Origin: 58-81 sp012729145
GTDB taxonomy: Bacteria; Synergistota; Synergistia; Synergistales; Thermovirgaceae
Length of the DNA stretch: 64,000 nucleotides
Assembly: GCA_040770625.1 (NCBI GenBank)
Contig: JAXGIW010000001.1
Coordinates: 558,001-622,000, forward strand
Direction of reading: 5' to 3'
The notes under the pieces are model-generated. The model made no database searches, was not told the DNA's origin, and worked only from the letters and a program-made list of their open reading frames with translations. Shown piece after piece: positions 1 through 8,316 of the stretch (position 1 is the stretch's first letter; every line of letters starts with the position of its first letter). The translations under genes and the position numbers were made by a program.

Positions 1-970
1 ATCAGGCAAGAGGATAGGCCCGGAGACGGGCGATCCGGCCCAGTTCAGGACCTTCGATGATCTCTACGGAGCCTTCGAGAAGCAGCTGAACCATATAGTC
101 GAGATCAAGGTCAAGGGGAACCAGTTTATCGAACGGATGTACGCCGACTATGCTCCGGCGGTGTTCCTGTCTGTGCTGACCGACGACTGCATCAAAAAGG
201 GCAGGGACTACAACGACGGAGGTCCGAGGTACAACACAAACTACATCCAGTGCGTCGGCATAGGCACAATGACGGACAGCCTCAGCGCCCTCAAGAAACA
301 CGTCTTCGAAGAGAAGGCCTTCTCCATGGAGGATGTTCTCCAGGCTCTCAAGTCCAACTTCGAGGGTGACGAGGTACTGAGATTGACCTTCGCCAACAAG
401 ACCCCCAGGTGGGGCAATGATGACGACTATGCGGACGACATCATGAAGAGGGTCTTCGAATCGCTCTTCAGCGAGATCGACGGGAGGCCCAACACCAAGG
501 GCGGCCGTTACCATATCGACATGCTTCCCACCACTTGTCACATCTACTTCGGTTCTGTCACCGGCGCAACGCCCGATGGAAGGCAAGCGGGTTTGCCCCT
601 CTCCGAGGGGATCTCTCCAGTTCAGGGCGCCGACCGCAACGGCCCCACGGCAGTGATAAGGTCCTGCGGAAAGATGGACCAGATCCGCACCGGCGGGACC
701 CTGTTGAACATGAAGTTCATGCCCAGGGTCCTCGAGGGTGACGAAGGGATCGAAAAGCTTGCCCGGCTCGTTAGGACCTACTTCCGCTACGATGCCCACC
801 ATATCCAGTTCAACGTCGTCGACAGCAAGACGCTGAGGGATGCCCAGGTACACCCCGAGGAATACCGGGACCTGATAGTCAGGGTTGCCGGGTACAGCGA
901 CTACTTCTGCGACATTGGACTGGACTTGCAGGAGGAGATAATCTCCCGCACGGCGCAGGAAGAGGTTTAG
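1..970 (+). CDS. Glycyl radical enzyme, HypD-like (3' part only)
   Basis: C-terminal part (about 322 codons, frame beginning at base 2) of a pyruvate formate-lyase-family enzyme; the start and the catalytic Cys loop lie outside the window. The end carries the glycyl radical signature RVAGYSDYF with the radical Gly. Upstream are family blocks TPRWGNDDDYAD and LSEGISPVQGADRNGPTAV. The latter, and the SDYFCDIGLDLQEEII tail, resemble trans-4-hydroxyproline dehydratase (HypD) and related dehydratases more than true PFL. It would be a cytoplasmic, oxygen-sensitive enzyme needing a radical SAM activase, which is not in the window. Substrate remains inferred because the substrate-defining N-terminal half is missing. 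Confidence 0.85.
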   Translation, partial: SGKRIGPETGDPAQFRTFDDLYGAFEKQLNHIVEIKVKGNQFIERMYADYAPAVFLSVLTDDCIKKGRDYNDGGPRYNTNYIQCVGIGTMTDSLSALKKHVFEEKAFSMEDVLQALKSNFEGDEVLRLTFANKTPRWGNDDDYADDIMKRVFESLFSEIDGRPNTKGGRYHIDMLPTTCHIYFGSVTGATPDGRQAGLPLSEGISPVQGADRNGPTAVIRSCGKMDQIRTGGTLLNMKFMPRVLEGDEGIEKLARLVRTYFRYDAHHIQFNVVDSKTLRDAQVHPEEYRDLIVRVAGYSDYFCDIGLDLQEEIISRTAQEEV

Positions 971-1090
971 CCTTAAAGGCGTCAACGGTAAACAGTGAAC
1001 TGTAAACGGTAAGAGCGCAAGACCTGTTCCTCCGGTTTTGTCCTTGTCACTGTATTTACCGTTCACGCTTTTGACTACCTTGGAGGTTCA
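971..1090. repeat. Heptamer repeat arms flanking a short spacer
   Basis: Short gap made of degenerate 7-bp units (AACGGTAAACAGTGAAC type) at about 979-1012. A near-complementary array, TTTACCGTTCACGC, follows at about 1054-1067, so the two arms could pair. The RBS of the next gene, TTGGAGG, lies at 1079-1085. Confidence 0.6.
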
Positions 1091-2239
1091 ATGAGAATTT
1101 TTTCCTTTATCTCCTTCCTGGGGATAGTCCTTGGCGTTTACGGGGTCGCGAACCTGTATATCTGGCTTCACCTGGCAAAGGTGGTCCCTTACCTGGGTGC
1201 CCTCAGGGTCCCCGTCGTCCTTGCTTTCTGGACCCTGGTGGCAGCCTTCCCGGTCGGCAGGATAGGAGGTGCCTTCTGTCGCTGTACCTTCACGGATACC
1301 CTGGCTATTGTCGGTTCATGGTATCTGGGGTTCATGGTATATGTCCTCCTGCTTCTGGCTATTCTGGACATCGTAAGGATCGCCGACCACTGGTTCAGGA
1401 TAGTTCCCTACTCGCTCAACAGAAGACCGGGCCGGGCCGCCCTTGTCGCTTTCTGGTCTGTCCTGTCCCTGGCTGTTCTTGTTGTTGCGGCGGGACGCTG
1501 GAATGCCATTACTCCAGTGGTCAGGGAGTACGACATAGTCCTCAGAGGCAGCTCCAAGGAGAGGCCTCTGAGAGTGGCCGTGGCCACCGACCTTCACGTA
1601 GGGCTTTTGGTGAGGAATCACTGGCTGAGCAGAATGATCGAGACGATCAATTCGACCCGTCCCGACATGGTCCTGCTCGTGGGAGACATCGTCGACTCAG
1701 ATGTTACCCATGCCCAGGAAGAGAGGCTCTCCGAAGAGCTGGGGACCCTTTCGGCCCCGCTGGGAGTTTTTGCCGTCCTGGGCAACCATGAGTTCTACTC
1801 TGGAGCGGAAGAGGCCGCGGCATCCTTTCGTGACGGGGGAGTTACCGTTCTGAGAGACGAGGCTGTCCAGGTGGAGGGTATCCTGACCCTTGTCGGCCGA
1901 GACGACCGTGCTTCGGCAAGAAGAGGCAGCAGCAGGTTCCCCCTTTCGGCGATCCCAGGCGTCGAAGGTTCCCTCCCGGTCATCGTTATGGACCATACCC
2001 CTTCGGACCTTCAGGAGGCCGAGGATGCTGGTGTCTCCCTCCAGGTCTCAGGGCACACCCACAGGGGTCAGCTTTGGCCCTTCAACTTCATGACTTCGAG
2101 GATCTTTGAACAGGACTGGGGTTTCCTGAAGAAAGGCGAGACCCTTTACTATATCTCCTGCGGAGTAGGGGTATGGGGACCTCCCATCAGAACCTCCAGC
2201 CGTCCAGAGGTTGTTGTATTAAATGTAAGTTTCCAATAG
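1091..2239 (+). CDS. Membrane-anchored metallophosphoesterase
   Basis: 382-residue protein of the YkuE/YaeI-like calcineurin phosphoesterase group. Hydrophobic segments at roughly residues 5-27, 38-58, 72-95 and 115-135 give a membrane-embedded N-terminus. The catalytic domain follows with the metal-binding series DLH (about 167), GDIVD, GNHEF, MDHTP and GHTHRGQ, all intact, so a two-metal hydrolase is expected. Family members act on phosphoesters or envelope lipid diphosphates; the substrate here is not shown by sequence. ATG 1091 has TGGAGG 6 bp upstream. It is followed closely by the epimerase gene in the same direction. Confidence 0.85.
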   Translation: MRIFSFISFLGIVLGVYGVANLYIWLHLAKVVPYLGALRVPVVLAFWTLVAAFPVGRIGGAFCRCTFTDTLAIVGSWYLGFMVYVLLLLAILDIVRIADHWFRIVPYSLNRRPGRAALVAFWSVLSLAVLVVAAGRWNAITPVVREYDIVLRGSSKERPLRVAVATDLHVGLLVRNHWLSRMIETINSTRPDMVLLVGDIVDSDVTHAQEERLSEELGTLSAPLGVFAVLGNHEFYSGAEEAAASFRDGGVTVLRDEAVQVEGILTLVGRDDRASARRGSSRFPLSAIPGVEGSLPVIVMDHTPSDLQEAEDAGVSLQVSGHTHRGQLWPFNFMTSRIFEQDWGFLKKGETLYYISCGVGVWGPPIRTSSRPEVVVLNVSFQ

Positions 2240-2278
2240 AATTACCCCTGTTGACTGAGATCCTTGCGGGGGTGGACC

Positions 2279-3301
2279 ATGCCAACGTGCAAAGAGCTTT
2301 GCGGAAACCTTTCATCCAGAACCTTAAGGTGGGTAGTAACAGGAGGGGCAGGTTTTATCGGTTCTCATCTTGTAGAGTCCCTTCTGTCCCTGGGGCAGAA
2401 GGTAACCGTCCTGGATAATTTCCTCTCCGGAAGGGAGTCCAATGTCGAAGAGGCACGAAAGCTCTCCACAGGCCGGGATCCCAGTTTCCGTCTCCTCAAG
2501 GGTGACATAAGGGACATGGAACAGTGCCGGGAGGCCTGTCACGGCGCCGATATCGTCCTGCACCATGCGGCACTGGTCTCGGTCCCCAGGTCCTTCCAGG
2601 AGCCCCACCTTAACAACTCCTGTAACATAACAGGCTTTCTTAACATGCTGACCGCTGCTCGTGACGAGGGTGTGAGGTCTTTCGTTTACGCCTCCTCCGC
2701 CGCAGTATACGGGCACCAGCCTGAGGGGCCCACAGGAGAGGATGCCCCCCTCAGTCCCCTCTCGCCCTACGCCGTAGCGAAGAGGACGGACGAACTCTAT
2801 GCGTCAGTGCTATCCGGCGGCATGAGGACAACCGGACTGCGATACATGAATGTTTTCGGTCCGAGGCAGGACCCTTCGAGCCCATACTCCGGGGTCATAT
2901 CGATCTGGTCCAGGTGTCTCATGGATGGTGAGCCCCCTGTGATCTACGGCGACGGAAAGACCACAAGAGACTTCGTCTATGTCGGGGACGTCGTCCAGGC
3001 CAACCTTCTGGCGGCTCTGTCCGATCTCAGGTCCGGGGATGATGAAAACATTTTCAACATAGGCACGGGGCGGCCCGTCTCGCTTGAAAAGGCCTTTCTG
3101 GCGATGTCCGGTGCGATAGAAAGCCTTTGCCCGGGCTGGAAAGGGAAGGAACCTGTCCACGAGCCTGAAAGGATGGGCGACATCAGGTACTCCCTGGCCG
3201 ACATCAGCCGCGCTCGTGAACTCCTGGGATATGAACCACGGTACTCTCTTGAGGAAGGGCTCGTTCTCACGATAAAGAGTTTTATGAATTCAAGGATGTG
3301 A
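2279..3301 (+). CDS. NAD-dependent sugar-nucleotide epimerase, WbpP type
   Basis: Extended SDR enzyme of about 340 residues. The Rossmann motif TGGAGFIGSH lies close to the N-terminus, with catalytic YASSAAVYG and YAVAKR (Tyr-x3-Lys) and the substrate block NVFGPRQDPSSPYSGVIS. The AALVSVPRSFQEP stretch is characteristic of WbpP/TviC-type UDP-N-acetylglucosamine C4-epimerases rather than short GalE. It would interconvert UDP-GlcNAc and UDP-GalNAc (or related uronates) for surface polysaccharide. I choose ATG 2279, preceded by a GGGGGTGG ribosome site, over an in-frame TTG at 2264. It sits 39 bp after the phosphoesterase, and an envelope-sugar cluster follows downstream. Confidence 0.85.
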   Translation: MPTCKELCGNLSSRTLRWVVTGGAGFIGSHLVESLLSLGQKVTVLDNFLSGRESNVEEARKLSTGRDPSFRLLKGDIRDMEQCREACHGADIVLHHAALVSVPRSFQEPHLNNSCNITGFLNMLTAARDEGVRSFVYASSAAVYGHQPEGPTGEDAPLSPLSPYAVAKRTDELYASVLSGGMRTTGLRYMNVFGPRQDPSSPYSGVISIWSRCLMDGEPPVIYGDGKTTRDFVYVGDVVQANLLAALSDLRSGDDENIFNIGTGRPVSLEKAFLAMSGAIESLCPGWKGKEPVHEPERMGDIRYSLADISRARELLGYEPRYSLEEGLVLTIKSFMNSRM

Positions 3302-3689
3302 AGTTACTTTTTCTGAAAGGAAAAGCGTAAACGGTCAACAGTAAACGGAAGGGTCAAAACTAAAAACCAATACCTTTTCACCGCAGAGGACGCAGAGAAA
3401 AGCAAGAGACAAAAACACAATTTATGGTTAAGGTACCAGAACCAAGATCAGGCGTCTCACGAAAAAACAAGGCACCTCGTTGGATCATCTTCCTCGTTTA
3501 AGCACCTCGGGAACTTGTCTGCGGTGAAAAGGGTTTTTTAAGTGGGTTCCCCAATTAACGCTTTTGTCTCTCTCTGCGGCCCTCTGTGTCCTCTGCGGTG
3601 AAATGGTTTGGAATTTGATCTTCCTGTCGCCTTGTTCCAGGTTTTCCGTCTAACGTCTAACATTTCACGTCTCACGAATTTAAAGATTG
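3302..3689. repeat. Composite inverted repeat (7-mer and 9-mer units)
   Basis: No gene seen. The gap contains a heptamer array (GCGTAAACGGTCAACAG) near 3327-3352. A nonamer arm, CACCGCAGAGGACGCAGAG, lies at 3379-3410 and its inverted partner ending CCTCTGCGGTG at 3565-3600. A second heptamer array (GTCTAACGTCTAACATTTC) lies at about 3648-3678. Between the arms at 3465-3507 is a degenerate copy of the CACCTCGTT 17/18-bp unit also found near 48985 and 59850. Confidence 0.7.
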
Positions 3690-5072
3690 CTAATACTCCC
3701 ACTCGAAATTCTCGACCCCGGCCTTCAGTATCCGTTCCTTCAGGTCCGCCGAATACTCCGCCAGGTCCTTTTCGGTCTTTCCTTCAGCCCTTGCCACAAT
3801 AACGGGTTGTGTGTTGGAAGCCCTGACCAGTCCCCACCCCCTGGGGTAAAGGATCCTCACCCCGTCTATGGTGATGGCTTCATGGTTCTTGAGTGCGTCC
3901 TCCCTTATGCTCTCGATGACACCGAACTTTCTGTCGTCCGCGCAGGTTATGCGCGTCTCCGCCGTGCTGTGGTAGACGGGAACGTCCTCCAGCAGTCCCG
4001 AGAGTTTCCGGTCGGTGTTGGACAGTATCCTCAAAAGTCTTCCCGCGGCGTAGAAGGAGTCGTCAAAGCCCCAGAACTCATCGGCAAAGAACATATGCCC
4101 CGACACCTCACCGGAGAAGAGGGCATCGATCTCCTTCATCTTTGCCTTGATAAGTGAGTGTCCCGACTTCCACCAGACTACCTTTCCTCCCAGGCGTTTT
4201 ATCTCATCCACCAGTGCCTGGGAACTCTTGACCTCGACAATAGCCTCTGCTCCAGGGTTCCGGGGAAGGATCTCTCTCCAGAAGAGGATCATCAGGATGT
4301 CACCCCAGACCATCTCCCCACGATCATCGATGACGCCGATCCGGTCTGCGTCCCCGTCAAAACCAAGTCCCAGGTCGGCCTTCTCTTGCTTGACGGTATC
4401 TATGAGGTCCTTGACGTACTCCCGCTTCGTCGGATCGGGATGATGGTTCGGGAAGGTTCCGTCGGGCTCCTCGAAGAGGGGGACCACCTCGCACCCTAAC
4501 TCTCTGAGGAACCTGTTGACCATGGGACCTGCCGTGGCGTTCCCCGTGTCTGTTACAACCTTGAGCTTTCTCTTTCCCAGTCGTATCTTCGATTCCAGCA
4601 TTGCCAGGTACTCATCAGAGAGGTCCATCATCGTGACGGAACCCTTTTCGCCTGCCACATGGAAGTCATCGGCCTCGATCATCCTGAGTATCTCCTGGAT
4701 CTGGTCGCCGTAGAGGGTGGTCTTGCCGAAGGCCAGCTTGAGGCCGTTGAACTCCTTGGGATTATGGCTTCCGGTGATCATTACGCCTCCGTCAAGGTCC
4801 AGGTGGAAGAGGCTCCAGTAGAGCAGCGGAGAAGTGACCATGCCGATATCGACCACGTCGACTCCGGCCGAGGTTACACCTTCGATGATGTCGCCTTTGA
4901 TCCTGTCCGTTGAAAGGCGGACATCTCCGCCCACGGTGATCTTCCGGACCCCCTCGCGCGAAAGGAACGTTCCGTAGGCCAGGCCGATGGCCCTGACGGT
5001 CTCGCTTGTAAGCTCCTCCTCGGCATTGCCCCTTATGTCGTACTCCCTGAAGATGTTGGCAACAAGCTTCAT
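3690..5072 (-). CDS. Phosphomannomutase/phosphoglucomutase
   Basis: 460-residue alpha-D-phosphohexomutase that interconverts hexose 6-phosphate and 1-phosphate for sugar-nucleotide synthesis. All four family signatures are present. They are the phosphoserine loop TGSHNPKEFNG (Ser about 102), the Mg loop FDGDADRIG (about 238-246), the sugar-specificity loop GEVSGHMFF, and the phosphate-binding RASNTQP near the C-terminus. Length and motifs fit the AlgC/ManB group, which accepts mannose and glucose phosphates. The start ATG has GGGAGGAG 6 bp upstream. It follows the ArnA-like decarboxylase gene by 42 bp on the same strand, so the two are probably co-transcribed. This links it to UDP-glucose supply for Ugd and Arn. 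Confidence 0.92.
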   Translation of the reverse strand: MKLVANIFREYDIRGNAEEELTSETVRAIGLAYGTFLSREGVRKITVGGDVRLSTDRIKGDIIEGVTSAGVDVVDIGMVTSPLLYWSLFHLDLDGGVMITGSHNPKEFNGLKLAFGKTTLYGDQIQEILRMIEADDFHVAGEKGSVTMMDLSDEYLAMLESKIRLGKRKLKVVTDTGNATAGPMVNRFLRELGCEVVPLFEEPDGTFPNHHPDPTKREYVKDLIDTVKQEKADLGLGFDGDADRIGVIDDRGEMVWGDILMILFWREILPRNPGAEAIVEVKSSQALVDEIKRLGGKVVWWKSGHSLIKAKMKEIDALFSGEVSGHMFFADEFWGFDDSFYAAGRLLRILSNTDRKLSGLLEDVPVYHSTAETRITCADDRKFGVIESIREDALKNHEAITIDGVRILYPRGWGLVRASNTQPVIVARAEGKTEKDLAEYSADLKERILKAGVENFEWEY

Positions 5073-5114
5073 CGGGACTCCTCCCAGTTAAAAAGATCGC
5101 TCTTCATCATAGCA

Positions 5115-6137
5115 CTACAGGCCGTTCTCCATCAGGGTCGCCTCGATGGTCCTGCTGACAGCCTCGTCGAGGGGCGTCTTCGGCTCCCAGCCGAGAAGCC
5201 TATTGGCCTTCGCCACCGACGGCACCCTGTCCAGCACATCCTCGTAACCCTTGCCGTAGTAGTCTCGGGAGTCTATCTCCAGGAGTCTTGCCTTCTCGGC
5301 CAGCGGACCGTACTTCGGGTGCGATTTCAGGACCCTGATCATCACAAGTGCAAGTTCCTTTATGGACGCGTTGTTCCGGGGGTTGCCGATGTTGAATATT
5401 TCCCCGTCGGCGCAGCCGTTCTCATTCCTGATTATGGCCTCAAGTCCCTCGATCCCGTCGCCGATCCAGGTGAAGCTTCGTCTCTGGCGTCCCCCTCCTA
5501 CGAGGGAGACGTCCCTTTCATGAAGAATGTCGTAGAGGATCTGGGTGATCGAACGTGCCTTGTGTTCTTTCGCATCCTCGAAAGTGTCGAGCCTCGGTCC
5601 GATCCAGTTGAAAGGTCTGAAAAGGGTGTATCTGAGTTCCTCTTCCTGCCCGTAAGCCGCTATTACCCGGTCCATCATCTGTTTGCTGCAGCTGTATATC
5701 CACCTGGATTTGCAGACAGGACCCAGGATTATAGGGCTCTCGTCCTCCTTGAGCTCAGTGTCGGTGCTCATCCCGTAGACCTCCGAGGTGGACGGGAAGA
5801 TCACCCGTTTGCCGTGTTTCACGCACATCCGGACTATCTTGAGGTTTGCCTCGAAGTCGAGGTGGAAGGTCATGACCGGGTTGGTGATATAGAATGCAGG
5901 CTTTGCTATTCCGACCAGAGGGAGCACTGCGTCGCACTCATTCAAGGCCCCCTCTATCCATCGGTCGTCGGTGTAAAAGTCGCCCTTCCGGAAGGAGAAC
6001 CGTTCCTTGCCCATGCACTTGCCAAGGTTGAAATCGTTGATGTCGAAAGCCGTTATCTCCCAGTCGGTTCTGTCCAGAAGATGCTCGCACAGATGAGAGC
6101 CTATGAAACCGTTGGCACCGAGGATAAGTATCTTCAC
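5115..6137 (-). CDS. UDP-glucuronate decarboxylase (ArnA C-terminal domain homologue)
   Basis: 340-residue SDR protein matching the oxidative decarboxylase half of E. coli ArnA. That enzyme converts UDP-glucuronate with NAD to UDP-4-keto-pentose. Visible are the GANGFIGSH nucleotide loop and the active-site STSEVYG (Ser-Glu pair, as S433/E434 in ArnA). YSCSKQMMDR supplies the Tyr-x3-Lys, and GGGRQRRSFTWI carries the Arg corresponding to ArnA R619. In enterobacteria this domain is fused behind a formyltransferase; here it is a separate gene beginning with GTG 6137 behind a GGGGGG ribosome site. A 336-bp repeat-filled gap separates it from the rest of the arn genes, and the phosphohexomutase follows. 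Confidence 0.88.
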   Translation of the reverse strand: MKILILGANGFIGSHLCEHLLDRTDWEITAFDINDFNLGKCMGKERFSFRKGDFYTDDRWIEGALNECDAVLPLVGIAKPAFYITNPVMTFHLDFEANLKIVRMCVKHGKRVIFPSTSEVYGMSTDTELKEDESPIILGPVCKSRWIYSCSKQMMDRVIAAYGQEEELRYTLFRPFNWIGPRLDTFEDAKEHKARSITQILYDILHERDVSLVGGGRQRRSFTWIGDGIEGLEAIIRNENGCADGEIFNIGNPRNNASIKELALVMIRVLKSHPKYGPLAEKARLLEIDSRDYYGKGYEDVLDRVPSVAKANRLLGWEPKTPLDEAVSRTIEATLMENGL

Positions 6138-6473
6138 AAAAAACCCCCCTGTTTCCGTAAGTCGCGAACCGTAGGATCAAGAGCGTAAACGGTAATAGCA
6201 AACTTTAAAGCCAGGGCCAAAGGTGAAACTTAAAGCCCTTTCACCACAGAGAACACAGAGAAGAGCAGGAGAGAGGAAACATAGAACCTCTTTATGGATA
6301 AAATCAGTCAAGTCCGGAACAAAAACCTTCTATGACTATTCCGTTCATTGTTTTCAGTTTAAGCCTTCTTGGCCTTGGTCATGGTCCCTAAAACAAATAT
6401 TGTGATTTTCTCTCTTGCTCTTCTCTGTGTTCTCTGTGGTGCAAGATATGGGTTCTGTTTTTCTTCTAACGTC
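6138..6473. repeat. Composite inverted repeat splitting the arn genes
   Basis: No gene seen. Nonamer arms at 6242-6273 and 6410-6441 are inverted copies matching at 31 of 32 positions (core CACCACAGAGAACACAGAG). They are separated by a 136-bp spacer. Heptamer arrays flank them, GCGTAAACGG at about 6183 and CTAACGTCTCACGG at about 6468. It separates the decarboxylase gene from the formyltransferase gene. Confidence 0.75.
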
Positions 6474-7361
6474 TCACGGATTTAAACTTTTCCTGTCTCC
6501 TGCCGCCTGGCTCTTCTCCTCCACCCTTACCGATCCTTCCCCCGCGGCGATGACCAGGGGGTCACGGGATATAACCGTCCCCGGGGCGGCCCCGCTGTTC
6601 TCATTGAGGGGCGTCGCCTTCCAGATGAAGACTTTCTCCCCGTCGAGGAAGGTGAAGGCACCCGGGTAGGGTCGCGTGACCGCCCTCACCAGGTTGCAGA
6701 TATCCATCGCAGAAGCGTTCCAGTCTATCCGTCCGTCCTCGGGTCTCCTCCCCCCGAAGTAGCTCGCCTTCGGATGGTCCTGGGGTATCCTGGGAGCTTC
6801 CCCTCTTTCCAGAAGGGGGAGGTTCCTGGCTATCAACCTTTCGGCCGCCTCGGCCACCTTTAACATCACGTCCATGGCGGTGTCGGTCCCGGTTATGGGG
6901 ACCCTCTCCTGGTCCACGATGTCTCCATCATCGGGGCGGGAGGTCATCCAGTGGAGGGTGGCCCCAGTCTCCGTCTCCCCGTGGATAATGGCCCAGTTCA
7001 CGCAGGCTCTTCCCCTGTACCTTGGAAGTAGAGATCCGTGCATGTTGAAGGCACCGAGGCGGGGTATATCGAGGATCCGCTGGGGGATCATATCGCGATA
7101 GTAGAAAGAGAACATCAGTTCCGGTTCCAGGTTTTCGATGAGCTCGACCGTCCCCGGGTCCCTAAGGCCGCGGGTGGTAAAGGCGGGGATACCTCCTGAT
7201 AGAGCGAGCTCCTTCACCGACCTGAACCAGGCATTCTCGCCCGGGTCATCGTCGTAGGTGAAGACACCCCGTACATTGGCACCCAGGTCTATCAGAACCT
7301 TCAAACAACGGTACCCCACCTCGCTGTAGGCAAATACGACGATCCCCGGCCTGTCACTCAT
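6474..7361 (-). CDS. UDP-L-Ara4N formyltransferase (ArnA N-terminal domain homologue)
   Basis: About 295 residues, formyltransferase family (methionyl-tRNA formyltransferase fold). The catalytic set of ArnA is visible: Asn and His in FNMHGSLLPRYRGR and the Asp in DDGDIVDQ. It would transfer a formyl group from 10-formyltetrahydrofolate to UDP-4-amino-4-deoxy-L-arabinose. The hexose/pentose-specific start (FAYSEVGYRCL) and its position directly behind arnC argue for ArnA and against a second fmt. ATG 7361 overlaps the arnC end by 8 bp; an in-frame GTG lies 3 bp upstream. It is shorter than Fmt, lacking most of the tRNA-binding extension. Confidence 0.88.
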   Translation of the reverse strand: MSDRPGIVVFAYSEVGYRCLKVLIDLGANVRGVFTYDDDPGENAWFRSVKELALSGGIPAFTTRGLRDPGTVELIENLEPELMFSFYYRDMIPQRILDIPRLGAFNMHGSLLPRYRGRACVNWAIIHGETETGATLHWMTSRPDDGDIVDQERVPITGTDTAMDVMLKVAEAAERLIARNLPLLERGEAPRIPQDHPKASYFGGRRPEDGRIDWNASAMDICNLVRAVTRPYPGAFTFLDGEKVFIWKATPLNENSGAAPGTVISRDPLVIAAGEGSVRVEEKSQAAGDRKSLNP

Positions 7362-8316
7362 CACCGTAGATCCTGTCCACCAGGTACCTTGGGCGCTTCC
7401 GGATCTCCTGGAAGATCCTGCCGATGTACTCTCCGGCGATCCCTACACAGAACATGGTCACGCCCATGAGGAAGAAGTTGATAGTCATGAGGGTGAAGAG
7501 GCCCTCAGCCTCGGGCCCCACCAGGATCCTCCTCAAGAGCATGTAGATGGAGAAGACGAAGCTCAGCCCAGCGATCACGAGACCGAGCATGGTGACCGCC
7601 TGGAGCGGCACCAGGGAGAAGCCCGTCATGAGGTCGAAGTTAAGCCTGATGAGCCTGAAGAGGCTGTACTTGGACGTCCCCAGCTCCCTCTCCGAGTGCC
7701 CGACCTCTATCTCAGAGGGGTTCAGGGCGAACTTCTGGGCCAGGGCGGGGATGAATGTGGTCGACTCGGGGCAGCTGTTGATCAGGTCCACCACCCGCCT
7801 GCTGTATGCTCGCAGCATGCAGCCGTAGTCGTGAAGGTTTAGCCCCGTTATTCTGTTGGTGATCCTGTTCACCACCTTGGAGGCGAACTTCCTGAAGAAG
7901 GGGTCCTTTCTGGTCGAACGAATGGTTCCCACCACGTCGTGGCCCCTGTCCATCTCCTCCAGGAGTCTGGGGATCTCTTCCGGTGGGTTCTGCAGGTCTG
8001 CATCCATGGTCACGATGGCGTTGCCTCTTGATACGGAGAATCCGGCCATGATGGCCATGTGCTGTCCGAAGTTCCCGTTGAAGTCCACCACCCTTACCGC
8101 CCCGGGGTGTTTGTCGACGCAGTCGAGTAGCAGGGCGAGAGAACGGTCCCTGCTACCGTCGTTTACGAAGACCACCTCCCAGCTCCGGTCCAGCCCCTCC
8201 ATGACGGGCAGGAGCCTTTCGAAGAGGCCAGGGAGTGACTCCTCCTCGTTGTAGACTGGAATAACCACTGAAACCTCCGGAGCGGTCTTCTCCAAGGGAG
8301 TCGTCACCTCCCGCAT
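7354..8316 (-). CDS. arnC: Undecaprenyl-phosphate Ara4FN transferase
   Basis: 320-residue GT2 glycosyltransferase. An N-terminal GT-A domain begins VSVVIPVYNEEESLPGLF and has the metal-binding TMDADLQNPPEEIP. Two hydrophobic segments lie near residues 230-260 and 268-290, as in the ArnC/DPM1-like polyprenyl-phosphate transferases. It would move the formylated aminoarabinose from UDP to undecaprenyl phosphate at the cytoplasmic membrane face. It overlaps arnB by 13 bp and the formyltransferase by 8 bp, so the block is translationally coupled. Family assignment is secure; sugar specificity rests on the neighbouring arnB and arnT genes. Confidence 0.88.
   Translation of the reverse strand: MREVTTPLEKTAPEVSVVIPVYNEEESLPGLFERLLPVMEGLDRSWEVVFVNDGSRDRSLALLLDCVDKHPGAVRVVDFNGNFGQHMAIMAGFSVSRGNAIVTMDADLQNPPEEIPRLLEEMDRGHDVVGTIRSTRKDPFFRKFASKVVNRITNRITGLNLHDYGCMLRAYSRRVVDLINSCPESTTFIPALAQKFALNPSEIEVGHSERELGTSKYSLFRLIRLNFDLMTGFSLVPLQAVTMLGLVIAGLSFVFSIYMLLRRILVGPEAEGLFTLMTINFFLMGVTMFCVGIAGEYIGRIFQEIRKRPRYLVDRIYGDE

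Noticed and set aside
6474..7361. Methionyl-tRNA formyltransferase
   Set aside because: The gene is coupled to arnC and lacks most of the tRNA-binding C-terminal extension; ArnA-type formyltransferase fits better.
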